Assembly (NCBI GenBank): GCA_019239785.1
Contig: JAFAZM010000099.1
Location: forward strand, 1 to 34,633
DNA length: 34,633 nt
Direction: 5' to 3'
DNA from: Sphingomonadaceae bacterium
GTDB taxonomy: Bacteria; Pseudomonadota; Alphaproteobacteria; Sphingomonadales; Sphingomonadaceae
Shown: positions 1 through 7,413 of the stretch, one piece after another
Layout: each line of letters starts with the position of its first letter
How positions within the stretch are numbered: position 1 is the first letter of the stretch
The notes under the pieces: generated by a model
The model's input: the letters and a program-made list of their open reading frames with translations, nothing else
What the model was told of the DNA's origin: nothing
The model's database searches: none
Translations under genes and position numbers: made by a program

Positions 1-404
1 GACTGCGGGCCCGCAAAGGGGGCGGCAAGCTCGGTGCGGATGACAATCGTGTCCGCTTCCTCGTCGATCGCGACCGCGAGCCGCTCGCCGAGCAGGGCCT
101 GGTAGCGGATCAGCGAGTTGATCACGTCGCGCGCGGTCCCCTCATGCTCCAGCAGCAGGCTCATCGGGCCGAGGTCCGAAAGCACGCGGCCCTGGACCAT
201 GAGCAGGGCGAAGCCGGCCTGGCCCGACTCGCGCGCGGAGATTTCGAGCAGCCAGGCCGCGGGCTCCATCGGGATCAGCAGCCAGGGATGGGTGAGCACG
301 TCGGCGCGGAGCCCGACGCGCCGAAGCATCCGGTAGGGATCCAGGCCGCAGAAGCGGGCGACCTGCGCATAAAAGGTCAGCGCATGGGCGTGGACCTGGG
401 GCAT
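1..404 (-). CDS. AraC-family transcriptional regulator, N-terminal (Arabinose_bd-type) domain, truncated by window edge
   Basis: Reverse-strand translation from ATG at 404: MPQVHAHALTFYAQVARFCGLDPYRMLRRVGLRADVLTHPWLLIPMEPAAWLLEISARESGQAGFALLMVQGRVLSDLGPMSLLLEHEGTARDVINSLIRYQ..., typical of the N-terminal domain of this AraC subfamily. No stop before the window edge. Confidence 0.75.
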   Translation of the reverse strand, partial: MPQVHAHALTFYAQVARFCGLDPYRMLRRVGLRADVLTHPWLLIPMEPAAWLLEISARESGQAGFALLMVQGRVLSDLGPMSLLLEHEGTARDVINSLIRYQALLGERLAVAIDEEADTIVIRTELAAPFAGPQ

Positions 405-502
405 GCCTCCCCCCGCCTGCCGAGCGGCCGACGGCGAGCTTGCCGCGACCGGCCCCGCATCATCTCACGGATGGCGCGAGGTGGAAAGGGCCGGCCGGCG
501 CT

Positions 503-940
503 TCAGCTTTCGCTGCGGCCCGCCACCTGTTCCAGCCCTTCGAGGATGCGCGGCCAGCCGCTGCCCATGCCGCGATAGCCGGCCTCGTCCTCGGGCCGGA
601 AGCCGGACTGCTCCATCCGCACCAGGGTGCCGGCCGCGGTCGGGGTCAGCGTCCAGGTGACGAGGGTCCGCAGGCCGCTGTCGGATTCGGTGCCGTCGCC
701 CCAGGAATAAGCGAGGCGGTGGGGCGGATCGACCTCGGTCACCTCGCAATGGGTCACTCCGGACCAGCCCGGCACCGGCCGCGCGCGGAACTGGAAACGC
801 CGGCCGACCCTGGGCACGAAGTCGTTCACCATCAGCCAGTCGGCGATCAGCGACGAGGTGGTGAGCGCGCGCCAGATCTTCTCCGGCGGGTGCGGCATCT
901 CGCGCTCGACGACGATGCTTCTCGTTTCGCTCTCCGTCAT
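503..940 (-). CDS. SRPBCC/AHSA1 domain protein
   Basis: ORF MTESETRSIVVEREMPHPPEKIWRALTTSSLIADWLM...; start overlaps the upstream ArsR stop (ATGA). Confidence 0.88.
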   Translation of the reverse strand: MTESETRSIVVEREMPHPPEKIWRALTTSSLIADWLMVNDFVPRVGRRFQFRARPVPGWSGVTHCEVTEVDPPHRLAYSWGDGTESDSGLRTLVTWTLTPTAAGTLVRMEQSGFRPEDEAGYRGMGSGWPRILEGLEQVAGRSES

Positions 941-1260
941 TGGTCCATCCTCTTGAGGCTGTCCTCGAGCGCGTCGAAACGCTGCGCCCAGAAGGCGGCG
1001 TAAAGCTCCATCCAGCCGAGCAACGGCGCGAGGCCCTGCGGCCGCGCGCGATAGCGGGTCTCCCGCCCCGCCGGCCGCGCCTCGACCAGCCCGGCCCGGC
1101 GCAGCACGCCGAGATGCCTGGAGACGGCCGGCTGTGACACGCCCGAATGCTCGGTGAGCACCCGCACGTTGAGATCGCCGCCCCGCGCCAGCCGCTCGAA
1201 CAAGGCGCGGCGGGTGGGGTCGCCGAGGGTGCGGAAGAGGAGGTCGGAGGGAGCGTGCAT
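937..1260 (-). CDS. ArsR-family HTH transcriptional regulator
   Basis: LFRTLGDPTRRALFERLARGGDLNVRVLTEHSGVSQPAVSRHLGVLRRAGLVEARPAGRETRYRARPQGL: classic ArsR winged helix; coupled to the SRPBCC gene. Confidence 0.9.
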   Translation of the reverse strand: MHAPSDLLFRTLGDPTRRALFERLARGGDLNVRVLTEHSGVSQPAVSRHLGVLRRAGLVEARPAGRETRYRARPQGLAPLLGWMELYAAFWAQRFDALEDSLKRMDQ

Positions 1261-1354
1261 TCAGGAATTCATAACTGACGGGTTATGAGTGAGTCAAGCG
1301 CGACTTTGTGGGAAGAAGGAGGGTGAGGGCAGGGCGGGAGTGGGGAAAGAACAA

Positions 1355-1485
1355 AAAGAAGAAGACCCTCACCCTGCCCTCTCCCGCGAGCGGGAGAGGG
1401 TTGAACAGGAAACGCCAATGCGCCCCTTCTCCCGCTCGCGGGAGAAGGTTGGGATGAGGGTCTTCTTCTTCTTCTTCCTCTTCTT
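1355..1485. repeat. Composite inverted intergenic repeat, family A (two hairpins flanked by AAGAAGACCCTCA / TGAGGGTCTTCTT arms)
   Basis: gaagaccctcaccctgccctctcccgcgagcgggagaggg ... ccttctcccgctcgcgggagaaggttgggatgagggtcttcttc; recurs at 18590, 22596 and 25241. Confidence 0.85.
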
Positions 1486-1496
1486 CTCGCCGAAAC

Positions 1497-1994
1497 TCAG
1501 CTCGGCGAGGCATTCGCCTGGGCGACGCTCGCCTCGAACTGCGCCTTGGTCGTCTGCAGCAGCAGGCCGTGCGAATTCTTGCCGAACGCCTCGAGCGGGA
1601 TCCGCGCCCGTCCGGTCGCCGCGAGCACCACCGCCCCCTGCGCATCGACCGACTCGATCGTGCCAAGCTGGACCCCCGCCGAATCCATCACCGCGGCGCC
1701 GGCCACCACGTCGGCCGCTGTCGCCGGCCGGGCCCGATCGCGACGGCCGCTGGGCGCGGCGCCCTGGCGGTCGCCGTTGAGGTGGCGGTTTATCGCATCG
1801 ACCTGGTCGGCCATCGAGGGGGTGTTGCCGGTGACGCCGCTGGTCAGGCCGCCCGGGGGCGCCAGGCCGCCGGGCGTGCCACCCGGCGCGCCCTGCGGCG
1901 GCGTCTGGCTCCACGCCGCGCTCGCGAGGCTCAGCTCGGCAAGCAGGGCGAGACCAGGCAAAGCGGCGGCCATGGCAAGCTCCTTCGGTTCCAC
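1497..1994 (-). CDS. Conserved hypothetical secreted protein (signal peptide; PRC-barrel-like C-terminal part possible)
   Basis: MEPKELAMAAALPGLALLAELSLASAAWSQ... ; ...AAVMDSAGVQLGTIESVDAQGAVVLAATGRARIPLEAFGKNSHGLLLQTTKAQFEASVAQANASPS. The true start may be the internal Met (MAAALPG). Confidence 0.6.
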   Translation of the reverse strand: MEPKELAMAAALPGLALLAELSLASAAWSQTPPQGAPGGTPGGLAPPGGLTSGVTGNTPSMADQVDAINRHLNGDRQGAAPSGRRDRARPATAADVVAGAAVMDSAGVQLGTIESVDAQGAVVLAATGRARIPLEAFGKNSHGLLLQTTKAQFEASVAQANASPS

Positions 1995-2066
1995 TTCTTA
2001 TCGCCGCTCCCGGCGCCCAGGTAAAGCATGCCCGTTTGAGGCACGGTTCGGCGCAGGGCCATTGTC

Positions 2067-2084
2067 AACTCCGGAACTAGAGTT
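2067..2084. promoter_or_regulatory. Dyad AACTC-N8-GAGTT, possible MerR/SoxR-type operator between promoter elements upstream of yezD-like gene
   Basis: ttgtca-AACTC... context: ttgtcAACTCcggaactaGAGTTaagttt, located 36 bp upstream of the ATG at 2121. Confidence 0.35.
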
Positions 2085-2120
2085 AAGTTTGGGCCTTCGA
2101 GTCTTGTCAGGAGCGCGCCG

Positions 2121-2300
2121 ATGCCCAAGCTGGACAAGTTCATGCTTGCCGATGCCGCCGATGCCGGATCGCCGGCCGAAAGGGTGCTTGCGCTGGTCAG
2201 CGAGCAGCTCGCGCGGATCCGCTACGGCTCGATCGCGCTCTCCATTCACGACGGCCGCGTCGTCCAGATCGAGGTGAGCGAAAAGACCCGCCTGGCCTGA
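2121..2300 (+). CDS. YezD family (DUF2292) small protein
   Basis: 59 aa, not in the ORF track: MPKLDKFMLADAADAGSPAERVLALVSEQLARIRYGSIALSIHDGRVVQIEVSEKTRLA*; 'IRYGSI.L.IHDGRVVQIE.sEKtRL' is the family signature. Confidence 0.8.
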   Translation: MPKLDKFMLADAADAGSPAERVLALVSEQLARIRYGSIALSIHDGRVVQIEVSEKTRLA

Positions 2301-2363
2301 ATTCAACCGCAGCACCGACCGGACCGCCGGAGGGCTCTCCAGCAGAGGAGACATGAGGTGCAG

Positions 2364-3011
2364 ATGATCGCATTGGAAGCCGATTTCGCGCGCGCCGCGC
2401 TGGCGTCGGAGATCCCGGAGGCCGCCGACGTGCTGCTGCTCCCCGGGCTCGACGATTCGCCGCGCGGCCATTGGCAGAGCCATTGGGAGCAGCTCGGCCG
2501 GTTCCGCCGGGTCGAACTCGGCGATTGGGCGCGGCCGCAGCTGCACGAGTGGGTGCCGGCGCTCGATCGGGCGGTCCGCGAAAGCGCGCGGCCGGTCGTG
2601 CTCGCCGCGCACAGCCTCGGTTGCCTCGCAGCTTCATGGTGGGCGTCGCTCTGCTGGGTCGGGGCGTTCCGCGACAAGGTGCGCGGCGCCCTGCTGGTGG
2701 CGCCGCCGGACGTCGACGCGCTGGACGCGGAGCCGCGTATCCGCGACTTCCGCCCGCTGCCGAAAGCGCGCCTGCCGTTCCGCTCGATCCTCGTCGCCAG
2801 CCGCGACGATCCCCACGCGCCTTTCGCCCGCTCGCAGGCGATGGCCGCCACCTGGGGCAGCGAGCTCGTCGACGCCGGCCCCGCCGGCCACCTCAATGCG
2901 GAGTCCGGCCTCTACGAATGGGCGCAGGGGCTGCGGCTGCTCGCCGGCTTGAGCGGCCACAATGCCAATTTGCTGGTGGCGGAGCTGGGGCTGCGGACCG
3001 CTCTGGCGTGA
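2364..3011 (+). CDS. RBBP9/YdeN-type alpha/beta (serine) hydrolase
   Basis: VLLLPGLDDSPRGHWQSHWEQ...AHSLGCLAASWW...GALLVAPPDVD...RSILVASRDDPHAPFARSQAMAATWGSELVDAGPAGHLNAESG. Start at 2358 or 2364. Confidence 0.85.
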   Translation: MIALEADFARAALASEIPEAADVLLLPGLDDSPRGHWQSHWEQLGRFRRVELGDWARPQLHEWVPALDRAVRESARPVVLAAHSLGCLAASWWASLCWVGAFRDKVRGALLVAPPDVDALDAEPRIRDFRPLPKARLPFRSILVASRDDPHAPFARSQAMAATWGSELVDAGPAGHLNAESGLYEWAQGLRLLAGLSGHNANLLVAELGLRTALA

Positions 3012-3072
3012 ACCCTGCTTCACCCCTCCCTTTCAGGTGAGGGCAATCGCCTATGGGCTCGAACCGCTCCAA

Positions 3073-3156
3073 CCGTTCGTCCTGAGCCTGTCGAAGGACT
3101 TTCTTTCTCTTCTGCTGCAAAGAAGGAGAGGGCTTCGACAAGCTCAGCCCGAACGG
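3073..3156. repeat. Inverted intergenic repeat, family B (tgagcctgtcgaag / cttcgacaagctca)
   Basis: CCGTTCGtcctgagcctgtcgaagga ... ggcttcgacaagctcagcccGAACGG. Confidence 0.75.
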
Positions 3157-3205
3157 AGGCAGTGCTAGGACTCGGGCATTTCGACCCTGCCCTGAAGGAG
3201 AGGGG

Positions 3206-4150
3206 CTAGCCGGAGGTCCGCACCCGCAGGAAATCCTCGATCCTCGCCAGCGCCTCGCCGGCGAGCGGATGGGGGAACAAGGTGAAGCCGTGCATCGCGC
3301 CGGGATAGACCGCAAGCTCGGCCTCGTTGCCCGCGGCGATCCAGCGCGTCGCCATGAACAGGCTGTCGTCGAGGAAGACGTCGAGCGTGCCGACGGTGAA
3401 CAAGGCAGGCGGCAGGCCGGAGACGTCGGCGAAGATCGCCGACATGTCGGGATCGCGCCGCGTCGCCGGATCGGGAGCGTAGCAGCTCGAGCAATAAGCG
3501 ACGTCGGCGGCGCCGATCAGCAGGCCGGGCGAGCCGTTCAGCTTGTTGCTGGGCGACCCGCTGGTGTCATAATTGCCGTAGGTGAGGGCGGCGGCGTGGA
3601 AGCCGGTGAAGCCGTGCCTGTCGCGCAGCCGCACCAGGGTCGGCACCGCCAACGTGGCGCCGGCGCTCTCGCCGCCGATCGCCAGCCGGTCGCCGCCAAA
3701 CTCGGCCGCGACATGCTCCGCCAGCCAGAGCGCCGCCGCCTCGGCATCGTCCCAGGCGGCCGGCCAGGGATGCTCCGGCGCCAGCCGATAGTCGACGCTG
3801 ATTGCGGCAAGCCCGGTTGCCTCGGCGATCGCCTCCAGCATCGGATCCTGCGCATCGGCCGTGCCGAAGATCAGCCCCCCGCCGTGGAAGTGCAGATAGG
3901 CGCCGCGGGGATTGTCTGGCGCGATCACCCGCAGCGGCAGCTTCGCGCCGTTCGGCCCAGGGATGGAACGGACCTCGGCGCGGGGCGACAAAGGCGGCTT
4001 CGGCCTCCCGCCGGCCTTGCGCATCGCCTCGACGCCGACCTCGGCGAGGCTCGGGCCCGGATTGGCCCGCATCGCTTCGTTGAAGGCAAGGACCTCCGGG
4101 CGCACCGCCTCGGGCGCGAACCAGGCGGGATCGATGACGAGCTCCTTCAT
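3206..4150 (-). CDS. Alpha/beta hydrolase, HSL/HGGG family esterase
   Basis: From ATG at 4150: MKELVIDPAWFAPEAVRPEVLAFNEAM...YLHFHGGGLIFGTADAQD...VDYRLAPEHPWPAAWDDA...IGGESAGATLAVPT...MHGFTLFPHPL. The longer 653-aa ORF in the track is an upstream open-frame extension that overlaps the LLM gene. Confidence 0.9.
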   Translation of the reverse strand: MKELVIDPAWFAPEAVRPEVLAFNEAMRANPGPSLAEVGVEAMRKAGGRPKPPLSPRAEVRSIPGPNGAKLPLRVIAPDNPRGAYLHFHGGGLIFGTADAQDPMLEAIAEATGLAAISVDYRLAPEHPWPAAWDDAEAAALWLAEHVAAEFGGDRLAIGGESAGATLAVPTLVRLRDRHGFTGFHAAALTYGNYDTSGSPSNKLNGSPGLLIGAADVAYCSSCYAPDPATRRDPDMSAIFADVSGLPPALFTVGTLDVFLDDSLFMATRWIAAGNEAELAVYPGAMHGFTLFPHPLAGEALARIEDFLRVRTSG

Positions 4151-5253
4151 GCCGCCCTGGCCTTGAGGAAGGCATCGTCGAGCGAGCTGGTCGCCGTCCA
4201 GCTCTTGATCTCGGGCATCACCTTGGCGGCGAACATCCGCATGTTCCGTACCGCCTCGTCCTGCGGCATGCCGCCATAATAATAATGCGGCATGAAGGCC
4301 TGGGGATCGTAGATCCTTTTCAACTCCTCCATCCGCTCGACCACCATCTGCGGCGTGCCGGAGATCACCGTCTCGCCGAAGGCCGCGACCGTGTCCTCGA
4401 TCCGCTCGGGCGGGATCACCCGCTTCGCATAGGCCTCGTAGCCGGGGATCTTCGAGACGACGTCGCTGTCCATCTCGTAATTGACGATCGCCGCGCGCAT
4501 CGTGTGGGCGACGTGGCGCGAGCCGATCTCGAGCGCGCGGTCGGCGCTGTCGTCGACGAAGACCTGGCCGGAGACGCAGGGCCGCGGCGGCTCGGTGCCG
4601 GGGCCGTGCACGCGCTGCCAGGCGGCGGCATAATCGTCGGGCTCGGGCACGGCGCCGCGCTGCGGCAGCATCAATACGATCCGGCCGAAGCCGAGCCGCG
4701 CCGCGACCTCGAGCGAGCTTTCCGAATAGGAGCCGCAGAATTTGCGCCCCTCGAACGTGTAGAGCGGCCGGGGCCGCAGCTCGCGGCGCGGCTGTTGGAA
4801 GATCTCGCCGCCCTCGATCCAGCCGGTCTCCAGCGCCGGAATGACGAGCGAGAGGATCTCGTTGTAGAGCTCGCGCGCCTGCGACTGATCGATGCGGAGG
4901 CCCTGGAATTCGTGCCGGGCGAGGCCGCGGCCGAAGCCGAGGATCGTGCGGCCGTTCGAGACATGGTCGAGCAGGATGATCTGCTCGGCGAGCCGCACCG
5001 GATCGTGCCAGGGCACGACGATCACCTGGGTGCCGAGCCGGATCCTTTTCGTGCGGCCGGCGAGATAGGTGAGCGCCTGCAGCGGGTTGGTGCAGATCGA
5101 ATAGTCGGAGAAATGATGCTCGGTAATCCAGACCGAGTCGAAGCCGAGCTCCTCCGCGAGCACGCAATTCTCGAACTCCTCGCGGATCAGCCGCGCGTCG
5201 TCATAGGCCGCGCCGCGTTGATGCGCGAAGCCCGTCCCCATCCCGATATGCAT
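4147..5253 (-). CDS. LLM-class flavin-dependent oxidoreductase (luciferase-like monooxygenase)
   Basis: MHIGMGTGFAHQRGAAYDDARLIREEFENCVLAEELGFDSVWITEHHFSDYSICTNPLQALTYLAGRTKRIRLGTQVIVVPWHDPVRLAEQIILLDHVSNGRTILGFGRGLARHEFQGLRID...; stop/start overlap with the downstream hydrolase. Confidence 0.93.
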   Translation of the reverse strand: MHIGMGTGFAHQRGAAYDDARLIREEFENCVLAEELGFDSVWITEHHFSDYSICTNPLQALTYLAGRTKRIRLGTQVIVVPWHDPVRLAEQIILLDHVSNGRTILGFGRGLARHEFQGLRIDQSQARELYNEILSLVIPALETGWIEGGEIFQQPRRELRPRPLYTFEGRKFCGSYSESSLEVAARLGFGRIVLMLPQRGAVPEPDDYAAAWQRVHGPGTEPPRPCVSGQVFVDDSADRALEIGSRHVAHTMRAAIVNYEMDSDVVSKIPGYEAYAKRVIPPERIEDTVAAFGETVISGTPQMVVERMEELKRIYDPQAFMPHYYYGGMPQDEAVRNMRMFAAKVMPEIKSWTATSSLDDAFLKARAA

Positions 5254-5342
5254 GGGCGCCTCTCCTCTTGCGAAGGCCGCTCCGCTTGCCGCGGATTCGT
5301 TTGTGTTGCCTACAATATCAGCACGGGCGCGGAAGGGGAATG

Positions 5343-5961
5343 GGCCCCAGATCCTCCCCCGGGGTCGGCGGCTCCAAGGCGACGCTCTACGGCTATTTCA
5401 AGTCGAAGGAGGAGCTGCTGCTCGCCTGCCTCTATGCCGACATCACCAGGCAATCGGAGCAGTTGCTGGACACGATGCTGCGCGCAGGCACCCTCCGCGA
5501 AGGGCTGATCGAGCTCGGCACTGCGTACATGACGCGACGGCTGGCGCGGCGCCCGATCTCGAACGTCCGGATCATGGCCACCCAGCCCGAGGAGCTCGGT
5601 ATCGGCAAGGAATTCTACGCCACGACCCTGCGCCCCGCCTGGGAGATCTTCGCCGATCGGGTCGGCCGACTGATGGACGCCGGCATCCTGCACCGCGCGG
5701 ATCCCTGGACGGTCGCGATGCAGTGGAAGGGCCTGCTCGAAACCGACATGTTCGACCGCCGCCTGATCGGCGCGATCCGCGAAGGCGACCCCTAGGGAGA
5801 TCCGCGAGGCTGCCATCCAGGCCGCCGACATCCTGCTGAAGGTCTACGGCATCGAGGGCGCGGGCGACGTGCACGTCCCCGAGGTGCTCGCGAACGCGGA
5901 GGAAAAGGCGCGGATGGCCGAGGTGGCGCAGGCATCGAAGAGGAAGCGGAACGCAGCGTAG
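5343..5961 (+). pseudogene. Degraded TetR-family regulator (N-terminal HTH helices missing; C-terminus frameshifted near 5785-5797)
   Basis: Recognisable 'SKATLYGYFKSKEELLLACLYADITRQSEQLLDT...' but no preceding HTH helix 1/2 in any frame. The frame ends ...REGDP* at 5795, while the +1 frame continues PREIREAAIQAADILLKVYGIEGAGDVHVPEVLANAEEKARMAEVAQASKRKRNAA* to 5961. Confidence 0.7.
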
Positions 5962-6010
5962 GACCCGAACTTCCCCTCCCTTGTCAGGGCGATTGTGTAG
6001 TTTACAAACC

Positions 6011-6223
6011 CTAGTCCACGATGATTTCAATCGCAGTTTGGCCATTAGCCCGTTGGGCTGGGAAATGCCGGATCGTCGCGACGCGGAAGCGCTGCATCAC
6101 GCCTTCGACCGGAAGGGCCACCTGATCGTTGTGCAAGGGTAGCAGCGCGAACCAGTGTTCGCCCAAGTCATGGTAGCTGCTGGCCCCTTCCCGGTTGTGG
6201 AAAATTACCTTGGCGCTGATCAC
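6011..6223 (-). CDS. Small hypothetical protein (70 aa, GTG start)
   Basis: MISAKVIFHNREGASSYHDLGEHWFALLPLHNDQVALPVEGVMQRFRVATIRHFPAQRANGQTAIEIIVD; GTG start overlaps the upstream TGA (GTGA). Confidence 0.55.
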   Translation of the reverse strand: MISAKVIFHNREGASSYHDLGEHWFALLPLHNDQVALPVEGVMQRFRVATIRHFPAQRANGQTAIEIIVD

Positions 6224-6360
6224 TTCGGCTTCTCCGCCTGAAGGGCCTCTAGCAAGGCAATGATCCGGTCCAGCTTCTTAAGGGCGGCCCACACGCCCCA
6301 TGTGACGCCGCCAGCCATCCCGAAGCCGAAAATCACTAGGTAGCTGACGCTATCGCTCAT
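6220..6360 (-). CDS. Small hypothetical single-TM protein (46 aa)
   Basis: Not in ORF track: MSDSVSYLVIFGFGMAGGVTWGVWAALKKLDRIIALLEALQAEKPK*; one TM helix then amphipathic helix; overlaps the next gene. Confidence 0.55.
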   Translation of the reverse strand: MSDSVSYLVIFGFGMAGGVTWGVWAALKKLDRIIALLEALQAEKPK

Positions 6361-6378
6361 TCCGGCTTCTCCACCGGC

Positions 6379-6630
6379 TTATGCAGCGCGGGCGTTCCGG
6401 GCTCCGACCGCGATCATTTCGAAAAGGCGCATCGCGGCTTCGTAGGAAGTCGCTTTGGCCAGTACGTCGATCCCCGCGTCTGGACAGCTTTCGTCAGTTT
6501 CGAAAATGAAATAGCCTCGGTCACCGCCAAGGCCGGAGCCAACCGCGTTTCTATAGGTGCGGTGCGAGATAGAGGATATACAGAGCCGCCGAGAATCCCC
6601 TATTTCGGCGCAGAGGAAGACATCGTCCAA
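6379..6630 (-). CDS. Small hypothetical protein (about 83 aa if the TTG start at 6630 is used; ORF extends upstream to 6759)
   Basis: (M)DDVFLCAEIGDSRRLCISSISHRTYRNAVGSGLGGDRGYFIFETDESCPDAGIDVLAKATSYEAAMRLFEMIAVGARNARAA. Start codon uncertain. Confidence 0.45.
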   Translation of the reverse strand: MDDVFLCAEIGDSRRLCISSISHRTYRNAVGSGLGGDRGYFIFETDESCPDAGIDVLAKATSYEAAMRLFEMIAVGARNARAA

Positions 6631-7379
6631 TGGCCACCTCCAAACCCAAATACCGCGAAGCCACCCATCCGCAGATTTCTGCGAACCAATTGGCGCAGTA
6701 TCTAACCGCGGGACCAGCGGCTCGCAAGAGAATAATTCGCGATGCGCGATATATCCCAACTGTCATCGTGGCACGCTATAAGTTGGCGCGCGAAGCAATT
6801 GTTAAGTGTTTGTGTGACCCGTTACAGAGTCCAACTACAATAGCTGCGGAGAAGATCAAGCTAGAGCAAAAGCTAGCTAAGCCGGGGAACTCTAGTTGGA
6901 CTAAAGATGATCTTGAATCGTCGGTGGCTGCTCTGAATCGCTATGCGGCCACGGTTGGCCAGACTCAACTGCCCAAGCTCGAATGTGCCGAGATTCCAGG
7001 GTCCGTCCCGGCGTTGGTTATTTCCGGCTTGCGAGTCAAAGTGACACCAGACGTGATCGTGAAGCAAAATCAGGGCACTGGCCAGAATCCAAAGGTCGGC
7101 GCCGTTGTGACGATGATCGCGAAGGGCGTGAACTCGACCAACACGCGCAAGGATCAAGCGCGCACGGCGGCCACCCTCATATGGATGTTTGCGCAGAAGC
7201 ATCTGGCAAATGCCGGCGATCCTGAGCGCAAGCTGTGCTTTTCGTACGACGTTTTCGATGGCGCATTGATACCGGCGCCCGGTAACTACCTGAATAGAAT
7301 CTCAAACATCGAAGCCGCCTGCTCCGAGATTCTCAGCGGATGGGCGAGCGCTTCCCCGCCGCCCGATTTCGACGGCTAG
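6630..7379 (+). CDS. Conserved accessory hypothetical protein (249 aa)
   Basis: MATSKPKYREATHPQISANQLAQYLTAGPAARKRIIRDARYIPTVIVARYKLAREAIVKCL...ISGLRVKVTPDVIVKQ...KVGAVVTMIAKG...RKLCFSYDVFDGALIPAPGNYLNRISNIEAACSEILSGW. Coherent protein, not recognised as a named family. Confidence 0.7.
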   Translation: MATSKPKYREATHPQISANQLAQYLTAGPAARKRIIRDARYIPTVIVARYKLAREAIVKCLCDPLQSPTTIAAEKIKLEQKLAKPGNSSWTKDDLESSVAALNRYAATVGQTQLPKLECAEIPGSVPALVISGLRVKVTPDVIVKQNQGTGQNPKVGAVVTMIAKGVNSTNTRKDQARTAATLIWMFAQKHLANAGDPERKLCFSYDVFDGALIPAPGNYLNRISNIEAACSEILSGWASASPPPDFDG

Positions 7380-7413
7380 GGGAATCGGACCGGCTTTTCC
7401 GCTGGCTTGCGCT

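Noticed and set aside
3206-5167. 653-aa minus-strand ORF in the track
   Set aside because: Only the 3' part (to ATG 4150) is the alpha/beta hydrolase. The upstream half is an out-of-frame shadow of the well-supported LLM oxidoreductase at 4147-5253.
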